This document shows, one piece after another, positions 1 to 12,705 of a stretch of DNA of 64,000 nt. The notes beneath the pieces are model-generated. The model had not been told where the DNA came from, made no database searches, and was given only the letters and a program-made list of their open reading frames with translations. The stretch lies in NCBI GenBank assembly GCA_026929865.2, contig CM049402.1:25861001-25925000 (forward strand), written 5' to 3'. Both the position numbers and the translations under genes were made by a program. The stretch comes from Hyperoplus lanceolatus (taxonomy: Eukaryota; Chordata; Actinopteri; Uranoscopiformes; Ammodytidae). Numbering within the stretch: position 1 is the first letter of the stretch; every line of letters starts with the position of its first letter.

Positions 1-770
1 AGGAGAAGTCCGCCCACAGATGGAAAAGCCAATGAGGCTCGTTTATTTGTTTTACTGTCAGAATTTAATGTACGAAATAAAACCTCTCCGTTCTTCCGTT
101 TCTTTTCTGTCACTTTGGACTCAGCTCTTAATACAAAGTAACAAAACCCTCCGTTCACCCATTTCCTTGTTCTGTCATATTCGTTTTGTACCAATAAACA
201 AGAAAGGAAAATTCGGATGGAATTTTCGTTTCTGCATTCCAGCTGGAAAACGGTAAAACGAAATTACGAGCGGTATATTCCTTTCTGTCACTTTGGACTC
301 AGCCCTTAATACAAAATAACACTTTATACACGGACCGTCACACAACCACTCTATAATTCATAATAAAATATTGCATGCTGCAATCGACAGTCAAGAGTAC
401 CGACTTCTTCATCCAAAATAAGTGTCTCATTCTCTGGATTTCCCATTTATGTGCGCCAGCATTCGGAAATTCATAGAGTTTGACCAATTTATGTTTCAGC
501 TGCTGATGCCTGGAGTACATGACAGCGCATATGCTCTGAACCTCTTGTGTGTAGCTACATCAGTTGACAATACATATGAAGTTATCACCCTCCTCTTTAC
601 CCGGAGCAGCAGAGCAAAAGTAAGGTTCCCTCAGAACAGCGTTCCATGCTTGTACCAGACATTCAGATATTTCCACCATGGAGTGGGAGGAACATTCAAT
701 TTTTAAAAATCAAGTCCTTATACCATTTTCAGAAGGACATAAAGGAAAATCACACGTCCACTGTCCACAT
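1..770. other. Non-coding stretch with a diverged duplication
   Basis: No gene is recognised. A segment of about 40 bases at 103-143 recurs at 281-321 with few differences (both contain CTGTCACTTTGGACTCAG), giving a period of 178 bases. The open frames here are short and match no family I know. It may be part of an old transposon whose ends are not visible. Confidence 0.5.
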
Positions 771-919
771 TGATATAATTTCATAGTTATGTCTGTGAAG
801 CGAATGCAACACATTAATTTAATTAATCACAGGCTCTGTGATTAATTAATCTAAATTAATCACATACTTATATGACACTTGTATGCCTGTTTATAATAGA
901 AACAGCTGTATAGCCAATA

Positions 920-957
920 GTTTGTTTCTCTTTCTCTCTCTCTCTCTCCGTCTCTCG
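920..957. repeat. CT-rich microsatellite
   Basis: TTTCTC followed by an interrupted (TC)n tract. Confidence 0.8.
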
Positions 958-1136
958 TAACATCTGTCTCCTCCCCTCAACCAGATTTCTACATGAAATA
1001 AAATTAGGAACTAGGGCCAAAACCACAAAAAACAAGCAGGCTAAATAACGTCTGTCTAGTGTCTACCTCCCACTACAGACAGCGCTGAACCACCACAGGT
1101 GCACATAGCCTAGCCCTACTAATAGCCAAAAATATT

Positions 1137-1158
1137 GACACACACACACACACACACG
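1137..1158. repeat. (CA)n microsatellite
   Basis: About eleven CA units, directly visible. Confidence 0.9.
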
Positions 1159-1387
1159 AGGAAAGTCAGGCATATGTTAGGAAGAGTGACAGTGGGCGGG
1201 AATCTGTTTATGCGAGAGACGAGGCAACTAGCTAACAGTGAGACACATGGAGGAAGATTGAGAGATACTGAGAGTTGTGAACCTACATTGTTTATTAGGC
1301 ACCCACTAAATCAATAATGCACTATCACTGCGGAGAATAACACAAGATGACTTCCTACCTTCATGCTTATTTTCCCGAAGCATCCCA

Positions 1388-1457
1388 TAACACTTTGTGT
1401 TACATTTACTTGTGAAAAGTGCTCTATAAATACAGTTTGATTGATTGATTGATTGAT
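1388..1457 (+). repeat. LINE/SINE-type 3' tail ending in (GATT)n
   Basis: GTGCTCTATAAATACAG followed by five TTGA/GATT units resembles the 3' ends of fish L2/Rex-type retroposons, which carry a short CTATATAAATA-like motif before a tetranucleotide tail. No coding part remains. Confidence 0.45.
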
Positions 1458-2119
1458 AACACATCCATAAGGCTTTGCCCATTCTTCTTTCTTTAATCTT
1501 TGATCCCGTGCGGCCCTTGTCCACACGCAAAAGGTGTAGCTGTGCTATCATCGCACCCCTTTTGATGCACCGGATCAAAGGGCACTATTGAAGTGCAATG
1601 AAAATCTGCGTTAATTGTTTTAACATGTTATTTTTTCTGTCATTAATTAATCAAAATGAATGTGTTAATTTGACAGCCCTGATCATAACCCATCAATTAT
1701 ATGGGTTGTGACAATGTCTTACTCACAAGACCATGTGCTGAGAACAGGGAACACTGTAACACAGTAGCCATTTAAAACAAGCCCCTGCGTTAATCATATT
1801 TATTTACTAGAGAAAATGAAGACATACTGTAAAAGTCTGAACCGAAATATGAACATCAATCACATCTTAGATCCCAACGTCCTGTAACAACTCTTGCCTA
1901 CCGCCTTTGGTTCCAGTTTAGGTTTTACCTCCAACCAAAATGGTAGCGAATCTGACAAAATTGTTGGTGTCTGTATGATCACTCTGTCAAGCTGCACTCA
2001 ACGTGTCTTTCTAGATGCACAAACAAGTGTGACAAGATGATTGCCTTTGAGGAGGGACTTTCCAAAAGTGTGCACCCTTACCTCAATCTAGAAATTCCTC
2101 TTTACGTCTTGCCCCTATA

Positions 2120-2315
2120 GATGTAAGTAAGTAAGCTTTTATTTATAGAGCGCCCTACACAGACCAGAGTCACAAGGCGCTTCACAATGCACTTTACATA
2201 TCTTAACACATTTTATACACACACTCAAACACCGATGGCAGTAGCTGCGAACCCCCGACCCTGTACTCCAGAGGCGATCTCCGTACCCACTTCGCCACTG
2301 CCGCCCATGTTGATG
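2120..2315 (-). repeat. LINE/SINE-type 3' tail, antisense
   Basis: (TAAG)n followed by CTTTTATTTATAGAGCGCC is the reverse complement of a GGCGCTCTATAAATAAAAG tail, the same motif class as the repeats near 1.4 and 38.6 kb. The segment then reads through CACAAGGCGCTTCACAATGC and a GC-richer body to about 2310, as in fish retroposon 3' regions. No reverse transcriptase sequence is present. Confidence 0.5.
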
Positions 2316-3552
2316 TTCACCTGATGTTGTCGTCAGGTGAATGGTGAATGACCTAATTTGTTTATAGCACACTGGGAACCTAACTATCAGAAAAGTTGAT
2401 TCTTAAGAAGCTGAGCTCACAAATTAACGTGTCCAGAATTTAAATCCAAACTTGATATTTCCAGGTTAATGTTTATTTGATAATCCTGTGTGTTACAATA
2501 TCCTTTTACCGAAAGGTGGGCAGAATGTGTGCCATGCTTAACTCAGTGTTTAATCTGTTCAGACTATTTCATGCTGGACTAAGTTTAGCTTCACCTGGAT
2601 TTTCCTTAAATCCCAATAAAAGTAAAGAGGTTGATACATGTTTGGATGCGCTGTTTTCATTGTTTGCACAAAAAGTACATTAATGGATTACTATTAGTCT
2701 ATTATTAGCAACATGACACCATTGTATTCATCACCAGTTGAAGTGAATCCATCTACAGAATAAATTACACCTTACTTATGCACCTCTGACAACTGTAATA
2801 CATTATAGTATTACATAATTTAGATGCCCTCTATTCATGTCTATTCAACACATTGCAGTGTTTTTTGTTTAAGTTTTGTTCTTCCTTCCTTCTTCTTTTG
2901 ATCCCAAATCCCTTCCACTGTGCTCCCGGCCTGTGGTGCCTCATTAGTGTGATGAGCATCACCTGTGCGCAATGTCTTGGAGACTTTCAAAGTTTGCGTG
3001 CGTGTAAAGCCGTGTCCTTGTGCTGCTTGTGTTACAACACTCGATTTGTTTTCAGTGCACATTGTTTTATTGTTTTACGAACAAATAGCATTTGCTTTTA
3101 CACAAACCACATGTGTGATCTGCGAGCAAGATCATGACATGGATAATGATTGGTTTTCAAGGATTGACCACTGTACCACCAGTATTCATACAATTGAATA
3201 TATGCAGTTCCCCATTCTCCTGTAGGATAGTATTTAAACTATGTCTTCAGTGTGCACAGGCCACTAAGAGGCCCAATAATTAAGGGACAGCATATTGGAA
3301 GAGGCTGATATACACCATTTTTTAGTGCCTTTTATAATCAAAGAACGCTGCAACCTACCGCTCCTATAATGCAACAAATGGCATCCTTTCAAAAAATCCC
3401 CTTAAAGTATATATACAATACAACATGTAATTGGCCTGCAGAGCGGTACACCTGCAGGCCAAGCAGGAGGGCATCATTTGTGTCTGCCTTTGAATTTGTT
3501 GAGAGAAGGTGCAATAAAATCAACTAAAGTTTTTATTTTTATGGTAGCTACA
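2316..3552. other. Non-coding, nothing recognised
   Basis: No gene, splice-bounded exon or terminal repeat could be supported. Open frames up to about 94 codons overlap each other on both strands and show no family motifs. Confidence 0.5.
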
Positions 3553-3554
3553 TA

Positions 3555-4709
3555 GGGGAGAACGGGGGAATCTTGTGGTCATGTGAGATATATGTTTTCA
3601 AGCCCCTCTCATTTCCACTTGGCCCTGAAAGAGAGGACCTCATGGTGCTGTGGTAAGCATGTTTTTTCACCAAAATAGGTATTTTGCATGTAAAAGTAAA
3701 TTTTCTTGCCGTCAACTTTATCAACTGTTGTGCCAAATCTAATGTATTCGCGTAGAAAAACGTCTAGCATACGTGTTGATGAACTACCAACATATGAAAC
3801 CATGTGATGCTGATAACTGAAGATTAGCCTAAAATGCTAAGAGAGGTAGCTTTTTCTCAAATTGTGGTGGTGGGACAAAGTGAGCCACTGTCTCACTTTC
3901 CCCCACCATAAGGCACAAGTTAAGTTTAGTCTTGAACACATTTCAATGTAATATTACATGACATATGTTTTATTTTAATGTCATACACATTGTAGAAAAG
4001 CCATCATGCCAAGGAAATACACCAGGAAGACGACTTGGAGCAACCACACAGAAAGAACACCTTCTTATCTTTCCCTGTAAACTTCAGGGCTGGAATGTAG
4101 AGTAGGCCTAGTTGTAGAGTATGACAGGCTGATGTTATAATCCAGTTGGGTCTTCTCCTGTGTTCTGAGTCCCAGGCTGTTCTCGCTGGTTCTGATTTTC
4201 CTATGCTTTGACCCCCATACACTAGCTGGCTCTAAGGGTCCTGTGTTCTGACCCCCAGACTGTGTTCTAATCTAACTGGTTCTATCTTTCATTTGAATCT
4301 TATTAAAACCTTTTGAATTATAATATGTTGCATTTGATTTTGTTCAGAGTTACTTTCAAGTGTTTAGAAAATTAGCTTTGCTTAATTGACCAAACCCCAC
4401 CATTATTTTACTAGTCCAACATTAGTTCTGGAATGTGTGGCTAGCTTTCAGGATTCTTGTTGTTATGGTAGTTTCAGAGTGGAAAAAGTAAGTGGATCAG
4501 TTTACCCCACAGCTGGGGTAAAGTGAGCCACATCACAACGTTTTTTAAAACTATTATATTTTCACTGCCCTTTGTCTTGAAAAAATTCTGCTAATTTCTA
4601 GGAAACATCCTGAATTAATGGGAAATGTGTAAATTTGAGTGATAAATCATTTTAGCTTGCTTAGAGGGGAGCAAATGTAAAAAGTGGCTCAGATTACCCC
4701 GTTCTCCCC
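3555..4709 (+). mobile_element. TA-flanked DNA transposon, copy 1
   Basis: It begins GGGGAGAACGGGG and ends CCCCGTTCTCCCC, a 13-bp inverted repeat, with TA on both sides (3553-3554 and 4710-4711). It is homologous to 8360-9613 in the opposite orientation and shares its ends with the short copy at 19928-20154. Variants of GGTAAAGTGAGCCAC recur inside. No transposase is recognisable, so it is probably non-autonomous. TA flanks suit a Tc1/mariner-type mechanism, but the family is unassigned. Confidence 0.85.
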
Positions 4710-4711
4710 TA

Positions 4712-7700
4712 CAGTATATTAGTAAAATAACCTAGCCTTTAATTTTCGTAACATTCAGGCACACACTTGGTTATGGTATGTGAAAGATCATGGTTTGGGT
4801 TAAAATGACTCTCTTTAAGGTTAAGGGGAACAATCTTGCTAATGGTTAAAATAACCCAACGTCGACCGTATGAAACAGGAATCAACTCAACTTTTAAAAT
4901 CTTATTTTGTGTCAACCCATCCATCCACCCAGGCCCTCAGACTTTATGGATCACCTACTTTGTCATGAACTGAGATCTTTGACTTGAACTTTTACAGTCG
5001 AAGAATCTCAGGCATTTACAACTCGTGAGCAGCATGTTAACGGATCAACAGCCTCAATTCTCTGTCTGTGTCTACACCGGCTTTATTCAAACACAGTATG
5101 GAGTGCAGGTCACCAGCATTTTGGCATAGCCCAACAGCAAATTCAATAGGGTAAAATGCAAGAAGATAGATTTGACTTGCAGAAAAATAATATTGTGTAT
5201 TAGCGTAAAGTACAAGTACAACATACACTATGTAAAATGCATCTGGAACATGTCCTGAGTTGACATGCTTTCACAAAACAACTATTTTTGCAAGACTACA
5301 CAGTTCTTAAGTGCTGACAAAACTCAAACTAAACATTTCACATAAGTCTTCTACCAGTTCAGTACAAAATCTTGGAAAAGCAGTATTGTACAAAGCCCAA
5401 AATAATAATGCATAGGCACCAAGAGCTTTTATTTTGCCATATTTAATTTATAGTCATAAAGGTTAACTATTTAGATGGCTGCTATCCTTTGAACTAAACA
5501 CAAAGGCCTTGATGTTTAATTGCACAATTGTGTTGATCCCAATCTGAGGGAGGGCCGAGCATCCAGGCAGAGCACTCCATTGTAATATTCAACAGGACTT
5601 GCGCACAGGGTCGTGATTCATGAGGAGCCGTTAAATGCATTCATGTCAAGTTACGCATGCAGCGCTAAACTGATTTTATCAGAGGTTGTATCAAGGGAGA
5701 GCAGTTCATTCATTAAAGGGGATGAATTATGGGATTAAATGCATTTTAAATTAGTTCCCCCGCATATTATATTGACATGGTTTGGCCCCAATACTTTATG
5801 GGAATGTGCTATTTTAAAAGGTGCAGAACGTATGCCATGCTGTTTTATGGTTTAAACTGAGCCCTGCATAATCTGCACCTGCATCCTTTACTTAAGAAGT
5901 AATTACCTTGAGACAATGCTCATTATATATCTGTGCACGTTTCTATGTTTGTGTAACAGGGCATCTCAAACCATTAATTTGCAATATGTTCAATTCAGGA
6001 ATAGAGATGCATTCAAATTAACTAACTGTCACCATCAAGTTTATTCCCATACTTTAAGTTTCAAACCCTTTATGTTATTCTTGATAGATTTGTATTGAAA
6101 TTACTTTAATCAAAATAATTCAGTAAAATTCATATGGAAACTTTAAATGTCACAACCTTGAGGTTATAGTTTTGTTACGAAGGTCTACCCTCCTGCAATT
6201 GTTATTTCTGTAATCAAATAATTTATTGGATGCAATTAGATTTCTAAAAGCAACTGCGAGAAAGTCAAATGTACTGTGTGTTTGTTTCCTAAGTGTGATT
6301 TAACTGTGAAATATTCATGACATATGTTTGCATGAACTGTCAATCAAGAGCATTACCTTGAATATGAGAATATGTCTACCATGATGAGTGCAACATTTGA
6401 GTAAAAACACTTCAGTAAATACTGGTTATACAAACCTCTCTAATTCTGTTAGGCTCAGACTGTTAGGAACACACCATTTTTGTCTGTATTTAAAAATAAT
6501 ATGTATTTTTTTATGTGACACAGAGATTACAATACAAGTGTACAGATGCTAACTCATCTGTCCTCCTTTATCTATTTCCTGGTTTTATGTGTGACATCAT
6601 GCACTATACTGTTTTTGTAACAACGTATCAATCGCTTCAGAATGAGATTCCCCATGCAATGAACAGTACTCATGTAATGTCATGTGAGCAGAAACCTAAA
6701 GAACCAAGTGCAGAGATAAAGGCCTCTTGTGTAGCCAGATCAGGGCTTAACTTTTGGGCATCCTGCCAGCACAGCTGCACCAATTTGGTTGACTTGCAGC
6801 CAACTTCATGGGGCTGCCTCAGAGGAGTGTCTAATGCATAGATGACATTGAGTCCAAGATGGGTAAAGAGACAGAAGACCACTGCCAGTCAGTTATACCC
6901 TACGGTCAACAAGGGCAGAAAACAAAACTTGTGGTGCAGGCACTGGGGAATCCTATAGTGTACCATTCTCAAAGGATCACACTGCTGCTGACGCTGCCCT
7001 TTTCTATAGCTCTTAAAAAAACTATCCCTCATTATTGCTGATCATGTTCCAGAGCACTAAGAAAGTTAATAGAAAGTTTGAGATTGGTTTCCCTAGCTTC
7101 TTGGCAGTCACTGGTTTCAATTAATTTTACAACTGTATTAAAAGTGATTTTAATTCTTATTTTTCTTCTTCTTTTAAAGCTATGAAATCCACCTCAGTGA
7201 ACACTTTGTCACCTTAACTTGTTTGACAACTAAACGTGTTTGAAGTTCTGTTTGCATGAGTATCATTGAAAAATATCAGCTGTACATTGAAGGTAACTTT
7301 GAATAGACAAGCAGCTGCCAAAATTTGAGTTTTAAATGAAAGCATTTGCATAATCCGAGCACTATTATCCTCTTTAGAAAATTATCTGTTTTCTGATATC
7401 CTGACAAATCATCATTATCATGATTTGACAGCTCACACCTGGTGTTTCTAGATCATATGTGTATGTTGTAAAAGTTCTAGGTGAAGGCTATACAATTACA
7501 TTGGCAATGCCTGACATCACATATTGGCCCCAAGGGCCTTACAATATACAAAGCCTATGCCATCCTCTAACTATAGACGATCAATTGTATTAAGGGTGAA
7601 CTCAAAAAACAATACAGTGTAGACACAATTAATTATACAATTACACTGTGGAGAAAGTGATATAAGCATCATAGCATAACTCATCATTATTATTAGAGGC

Positions 7701-8357
7701 ACTTGCCTACTTTAACCTCAAGTAGGCAAGTCCACCCCTAGGTATGCACACTGCAGTATATCTTAATGTAACTTTCCATAAATGGGCAATCCTTATATTT
7801 ACCTGTGTTTGTAACAGTGCCCGGAGACTTAACGACCAATATTAAACTAGTTGCTTCCTTTTTATGTTTGGTGTTGAAGAAAACTAGCCCTGGTTATAGT
7901 CTGTACATTTAATTTATCTTCAAAGCTGTTCAGAGGAAGGAACAAGGCTTCTCATTTAAATTACACTTTATCCACATATTACATTTTTTTTATCTCTGCG
8001 TCCCCCTTAAATGTCTAAGATTAGACAAAAACCCTTGGGTGAAGCATGACTTATTCATGAACAGTGGAACTGCACTTGGCACCTAGTATTCAAATGAAAG
8101 GAGCATCAGATGATGAATGCTAAATGGGTAAGTCAGCTGCACGGTCCCAAGAAATTTAGACTCTGAAGCAGAAGCGTTTGAATGGACACTATGGTAATAC
8201 TTTACAAATATGTACACAGACATGAATTACAAGAAAAAAAACATTCCTCAATAAGTATAAGAACTTGCAGCGGTTAGGGTGCAAATTCAATTGAATCAGC
8301 AGGTAAACTCTGATGTACACAAAAAGTGGAAGAAAAAAATATAAAATTTGAGTCAGG
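4712..8357. other. Unique segment between two inverted transposon copies
   Basis: No gene is recognised in 3.65 kb. The open frames are short and unrelated to known families. An enhancer-like block lies at about 5490-5910. Near 7330 an octamer-like ATTTGCATAA occurs in AT-rich unique sequence. Confidence 0.5.
5490..5910. promoter_or_regulatory. Candidate conserved non-coding element
   Basis: The block is free of simple repeats and has balanced composition, with homeodomain-type TAAT and ATTA cores (GGATTAAATGC, AAATTAGT) and a GTCGTGATTCATGAGG stretch. There is no coding potential. This character is typical of vertebrate developmental enhancers; conservation could not be tested here. Confidence 0.3.
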
Positions 8358-8359
8358 TA

Positions 8360-9613
8360 GGGGAGAACGGGGTAATCTGAGCCACTTTTTACATTTGCTC
8401 CCCTCTAAGGGAGCTAAAATGATTTATCACTCAAATTTACACATTTCCCATTAATTCAGGATGTTTCCTAGAAATGGGCATTAGCAGATGTTTTTCAAGA
8501 CAAAGGGCAGTGAAAATATGATTGTTTTAAAAAAAGTTGTCATGTGGCTCACTTTACCCCAGCTGTGGGGTAAACTGATCCACTTACTTTTTCCACTCTG
8601 AAACTACCATAACAACACATAATGTAACAGTAATAATCCTGAAAGCTAGCCACACATTCCAGAACTAATGTTGGACTAGTAAAATAATGATGGGGTTTGG
8701 TCAAATAAGCAAAGCTAATTTTCTAAAGACTTGAAAGTAACTCTGAACAAAATCAAATACAACATATTATAATTCAAAAGGTTTTAATAAGATTCAAATG
8801 AAAGATAGAACCAGTTAGATTAGAACACAGTCTGGGGGTCAGAACACAGGACCCTTAGAGCCAGCTAGTGTCTGTGGGTCAAAGCATAGAAAAATCAGGA
8901 CCAGCGAGAACAGCCTGGGACTCAGAACACAGGAGAAGACCCAACTGGATTATAACATCAGCCTGTCATACTCTACAACTAGGCCTACTCTACATTCCAG
9001 CCCTGAAAGTTAAAGGGAAAGATGAGAAGGTGTTCTTTCTGTGTGTTCTTTCTGTGTGGTTGCCCCAGGTTGTTTCCTTGGCATGGTGGCTTTTCTACAA
9101 TGTGTATGACATTAAAATAAAACATATGTTATGTAATATTACATTAAAATATGTTTAAGACTAAACTTAACTTGTGCCTCATGGTGGGGGAAAGTGAGAC
9201 AGTGGCTCACTTTCCCCCACAGCATTTGGCTCACTTTCCCCCACCACCACAATTTGAGAAAAAAACTACCTCTCTTAGCATTTCAGGCTAATCTTCAGTT
9301 ATCAGCATCACATGGTTTCATATGTTGGTAGTTCATCAACACGTATGGTAGAAGTTTTTCTACGTGAATACATTTGCTTTGGCACAACAGTTGATTAAGT
9401 TGACGGCAAGAAAATTTACTTTTACATGCAAAATACCTATTTTGGTGAAAAAAACATGCTTACCACAGCACCATGAGGTCCTCTCTTTCAGGGCCATGGT
9501 GAAATGAGAGGGGTTTGAAATCATATATCTCACATGACCAAAAATGTTTTCCGTTGCCTAGATACAGGGGGTGGCTCACATTACCCGATGCCTCAGATTC
9601 CCCCGTTCTCCCC
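8360..9613 (-). mobile_element. TA-flanked DNA transposon, copy 2
   Basis: The termini are GGGGAGAACGGGG and CCCCGTTCTCCCC, with TA at 8358-8359 and 9614-9615. It is collinear with copy 1 only when reverse-complemented; for example, the stretch with CAGCACCATGAGGTCC near 9470 matches 3637-3652. It is about 100 bp longer, partly from an extra CACTTTCCCCCAC unit near 9225. No intact transposase frame is present. Confidence 0.85.
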
Positions 9614-9615
9614 TA

Positions 9616-10010
9616 TGTTATTACATTATCATGGTGTGATAAGAATCCCTTTATATTCCATTATGTATTAGTACAATGCATGCAGTCCAATTATATGCAT
9701 AATGACCTTGAAATAATCCAAAAACAGAGCAACTTTTGTGACCAAACAATTAAACATCATGTTTGTGCATGCATATTTTCATCCTATTCCTTCCTTCTCT
9801 CTCACAAGGTGTTCGTCTAACGCCCATTGAGGTGAATTACAGTCAGTATGGCATTTTACCATGAGAGAGAGAGAGAGAGATAGATAGGCTGATTAAAGGG
9901 CAACAATTCCTTTCCGCCAGCATTACTCATATTCTCTCATACCTTGGCTTTTGTTGATACAAAACTGGATGGATTGGATGTTTTTTTGTATAGAAACGGC
10001 TTAGAATTTT
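9616..10010. other. Non-coding spacer with GA repeat
   Basis: No gene is recognised. A (GA)n tract with a short GATA extension lies at 9862-9888. Confidence 0.5.
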
Positions 10011-10012
10011 GA

Positions 10013-10790
10013 TTTTACGCCTGCCCCTGACCAGGCATAGGATTTGCGCCTGGTTTTAGTGAAAAGAAGCTAAGCCCAGTTGGTGCTACCGGCGTAACCG
10101 TTAGGTCGGACTTACCCCGGAATTCCACTGGCTGCGCGTGCGGTGTCCAACAGTTTAGCTCCGTGCGCCCACGTCCGTCAACACCCACCAGCTCCGTTTT
10201 CAAAGCAGGCACGGCCAGCTCCGCTGAACAGCTGGGGCCGCGAGACCGAGTTGTTCCCGCGGTAAAAAAATTGATGGGCAATCGCTCTTGATAATGATTC
10301 TCCTATATGGTATTTACACAACAACGAACGCACGGAAGGTTATGGTTCCCATCCGAACGAGTAAAATAACAGTGGACATGCTTGTATGTGTCTCTGTTTT
10401 GAGAATGTCACCTGCAGTGAACATCGAGTGTCTTATTTTGAAAATTAACCGGAGGTTTTATTATTTTGTCGGTGCCTGTGTTCCTGTCTATCTCAATTGT
10501 TCTGTGCTAATTTGATGCGGTGAGCTCCGGCATGCAGCAAAAATAGAAGCAGTGCGTATTTCACCGGACAGCTGGAGCAGCAGCGGAGCAGAGAGACGGT
10601 GCAGCGGACGTGGTGGAAACTCACCCACTGACTAAAGTAAAAAATGACAGCGCCGCTGCCATGCTGGAGCGGAGAAGGACCGGAGAGGCAGCCGGTGGAA
10701 TTCGGCCTTTAGAGCGCCAAGTCACGACCAGGCGCAGTTAAGACCAGGCTTACGCCCAGTTGGTGCAACCCAGCCCAGAAGTGTAAGAGC
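10013..10790. mobile_element. Nested palindromic repeats with GAATTCCAC ends
   Basis: An inner element of about 590 bp (about 10117-10707) has inverted ends: CGGAATTCCACTGGCTGC on the left, and on the right the reverse complement of GCCGAATTCCACCGGCTGC. It lies between two copies of a motif near GCCCAGTTGGTGCWACC (about 10073-10090 and about 10756-10772), suggesting it sits inside an older repeat. The region is GC-rich against its surroundings. No target duplication could be fixed and no protein is recognisable. Confidence 0.5.
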
Positions 10791-11009
10791 TAATGCCAAC
10801 CAAGTCAAAAACAGTCCATTCCAACAAATGTATATATTTTACTTGCTAGATTAGAAGTTTTTAAATCATAGCCGCTGATTATGTGAGCCTGCAGTTTGGT
10901 ATTGAGCAGTTGGCTTATCAAACATGTTTTCAAAACCCCAGCTGTCTCAGACTACACTAGAACCCGGAACGTTTGGTAATGCTGCTGCAGTGGATAATGT
11001 TATACATTT

Positions 11010-11192
11010 TTTTTCAAGATATTTTTTGGCATTTATATGCTTTATTGATAGTGTAGAGACAGAGTTGAAATGGGGCAGAGAGGGGAGTGACATGCAGAGA
11101 ACACCCGCAGGCTGAAATCGAACCGGGGTCCGCTGCTGGCCGAGGCCCATGGGGGGGGGACGCCCTACCAACTGAGCTAAGGGTGCCCCTAT
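11010..11192 (-). repeat. tRNA-derived SINE, antisense
   Basis: Read on the minus strand, 11192 to about 11112 resembles a tRNA: CACCCTTAGCTCAGTTGGTA holds an A-box and GGTTCGATTTC a B-box. A non-tRNA body with a TGCATGTCACTCCC motif follows, then a T-rich end at 11010-11025 on the plus strand. A run of G replaces part of the anticodon arm, so it is not a functional tRNA. Fish tRNA-related SINEs share this layout. Confidence 0.7.
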
Positions 11193-12135
11193 AATGTTAT
11201 TATTTTATTATTATTTCAGGTTAAACCATGGCTTCAAAACTATTTGATAAGGGTTACTTAAAGGTGGCCACCATATAAATAAAGGCAAACTTTGTAGGAG
11301 ATGGGACACAAGCCGCGGTGTCCAGTGTAGAAGTCTTACACTGTGTGCAATCAAAACTGTAAAGACTCCTGAAGGTGTAGCCACGAGGAGCATTAGACAG
11401 AGTTATGGCAGCGTCTATTGTTTTACTAATATTGGCGCATGTTCACCAGAGAGAGGAAATGTGCCCTGCTCAATCGAGCCAAGTCACATATGTTGCATTT
11501 CTTTAATTAAAGCAGTTCGGTTTGGCAGACAGATGCTTTTGGACAGTAGCTGCTGTGAATAGGATGGGTGCTATGTATGGGGTCATTATTTTTGGCCTAC
11601 ACGAAATCTGCTTGACACATTTTTTCTATTTCACCACAATTGAGAACAACTACCCACACAGAGAGCTCTGATTGTGGCCCAAACATATTTAGTGGTGGCA
11701 ATATCGTTTCAACACTACCTAGCTTTGAGCAACGCAATAACAATGCAACTCCTTAATGTGGACCTGACAATAACCCTATGTCCGTAAATATGTCATTGTT
11801 ACGTGGAGTTCTGGTGCCCAGAGGGGTTGATATATGACACAAAGTATCAAGGAAGAGATACATAAATCTGTTCTTCTGCTTTTATAGTCACCTTTTTTTT
11901 GTCAGCCAGGTGATTAAGATCAGTTATCCTTTCGTTGAACAAAGAATTAAAGCTGGGGGAGAGGAGGGAGAAGTGACCTGTATGGATCGGGGGAAATATA
12001 AAAACAATGGGGCATCTATTGATTTTTACGTCATTCTGTCAAGGTCACTGAAATGACTGTTATTGAAGTTCTTTAATAGACCCACTGACATATTTTCAGT
12101 CAGATGAAAGGGTCCGCACTCAGCAGAAATCAGCC
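11193..12135. other. Non-coding, nothing recognised
   Basis: No gene or terminal repeat was supported in this 0.9-kb stretch. Confidence 0.5.
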
Positions 12136-12138
12136 TGA

Positions 12139-12702
12139 CGCCTCGTTTCCACATACGTACATGTACATTCTCGTATGCAATCCAACCGTCTCCGACCGAA
12201 AGTCCATTCATTCCTATGAGAGTCTTCGTAATGTCCGTTTTGCGTCCGAAACTCCTCCCCTCCGTAATATTTCTGTCCGGTATGTCCTTAACATACGTTC
12301 AAAAAATTTAACTTTTGCCGTGGTTTTACGGAGATACCATATGAAAGTTTTGCTAGCCCGCTTGCTTTTGATTGTCAGTTTACTTCATAATTTTGATATG
12401 AAATGGTTATAGCCTATTTTATCAGTTTAATATATCATATGTTTTACATAAATAACAGTATATCAGTTTGATCATTCGCTTTTATAACTAAATACTGTCA
12501 GTTGGAATTAATTAAAAGACAAATTGTGAGTATTTTTATATTCCACTGGACCGGTCTCCTAAACACTGACATTATCAGGCGTTCCCCTATCTTTTTTGCT
12601 GTCCGTAAATACATTCATGTCCTTGTGTAGAACACTAGCGACCCCTTCCGTAAATTTACGGAAGCACATATACGAAAAAGATACGTATGTGGAAACGAGG
12701 CG
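12139..12702. mobile_element. Harbinger-type MITE with TGA duplication
   Basis: It opens with CGCCTCGTTTCCACATACGT and closes with its near-perfect reverse complement, flanked by TGA at 12136-12138 and 12703-12705. A 3-bp duplication suits PIF/Harbinger elements. The interior repeats TCCGTAA and CGTATG-like words in both orientations. At 564 bp with no transposase it is non-autonomous. Confidence 0.75.
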
Positions 12703-12705
12703 TGA

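Larger units (their letters stand above)
780..1681. mobile_element. Decayed hAT-like element, 3' boundary at 1681
   Basis: The segment ends with TTTGACAGCCCTG, whose reverse complement CAGGGCTGTCAAA is a hAT-type terminus. Palindromic TTAATTAATCACAG/CTGTGATTAATTAA sequence sits at 820-860, and a related ATTAATTAATCAAAAT tract lies at 1642-1657. The left boundary and an 8-bp duplication were not identified, so the extent is approximate. A CT-rich tract (920-957), a CA repeat (1137-1158) and a LINE-type tail (about 1388-1457) lie inside. Confidence 0.35.

Noticed and set aside
11112..11192. tRNA gene
   Set aside because: A- and B-box-like sequence is present, but the anticodon arm is replaced by a G-run and a SINE body follows.
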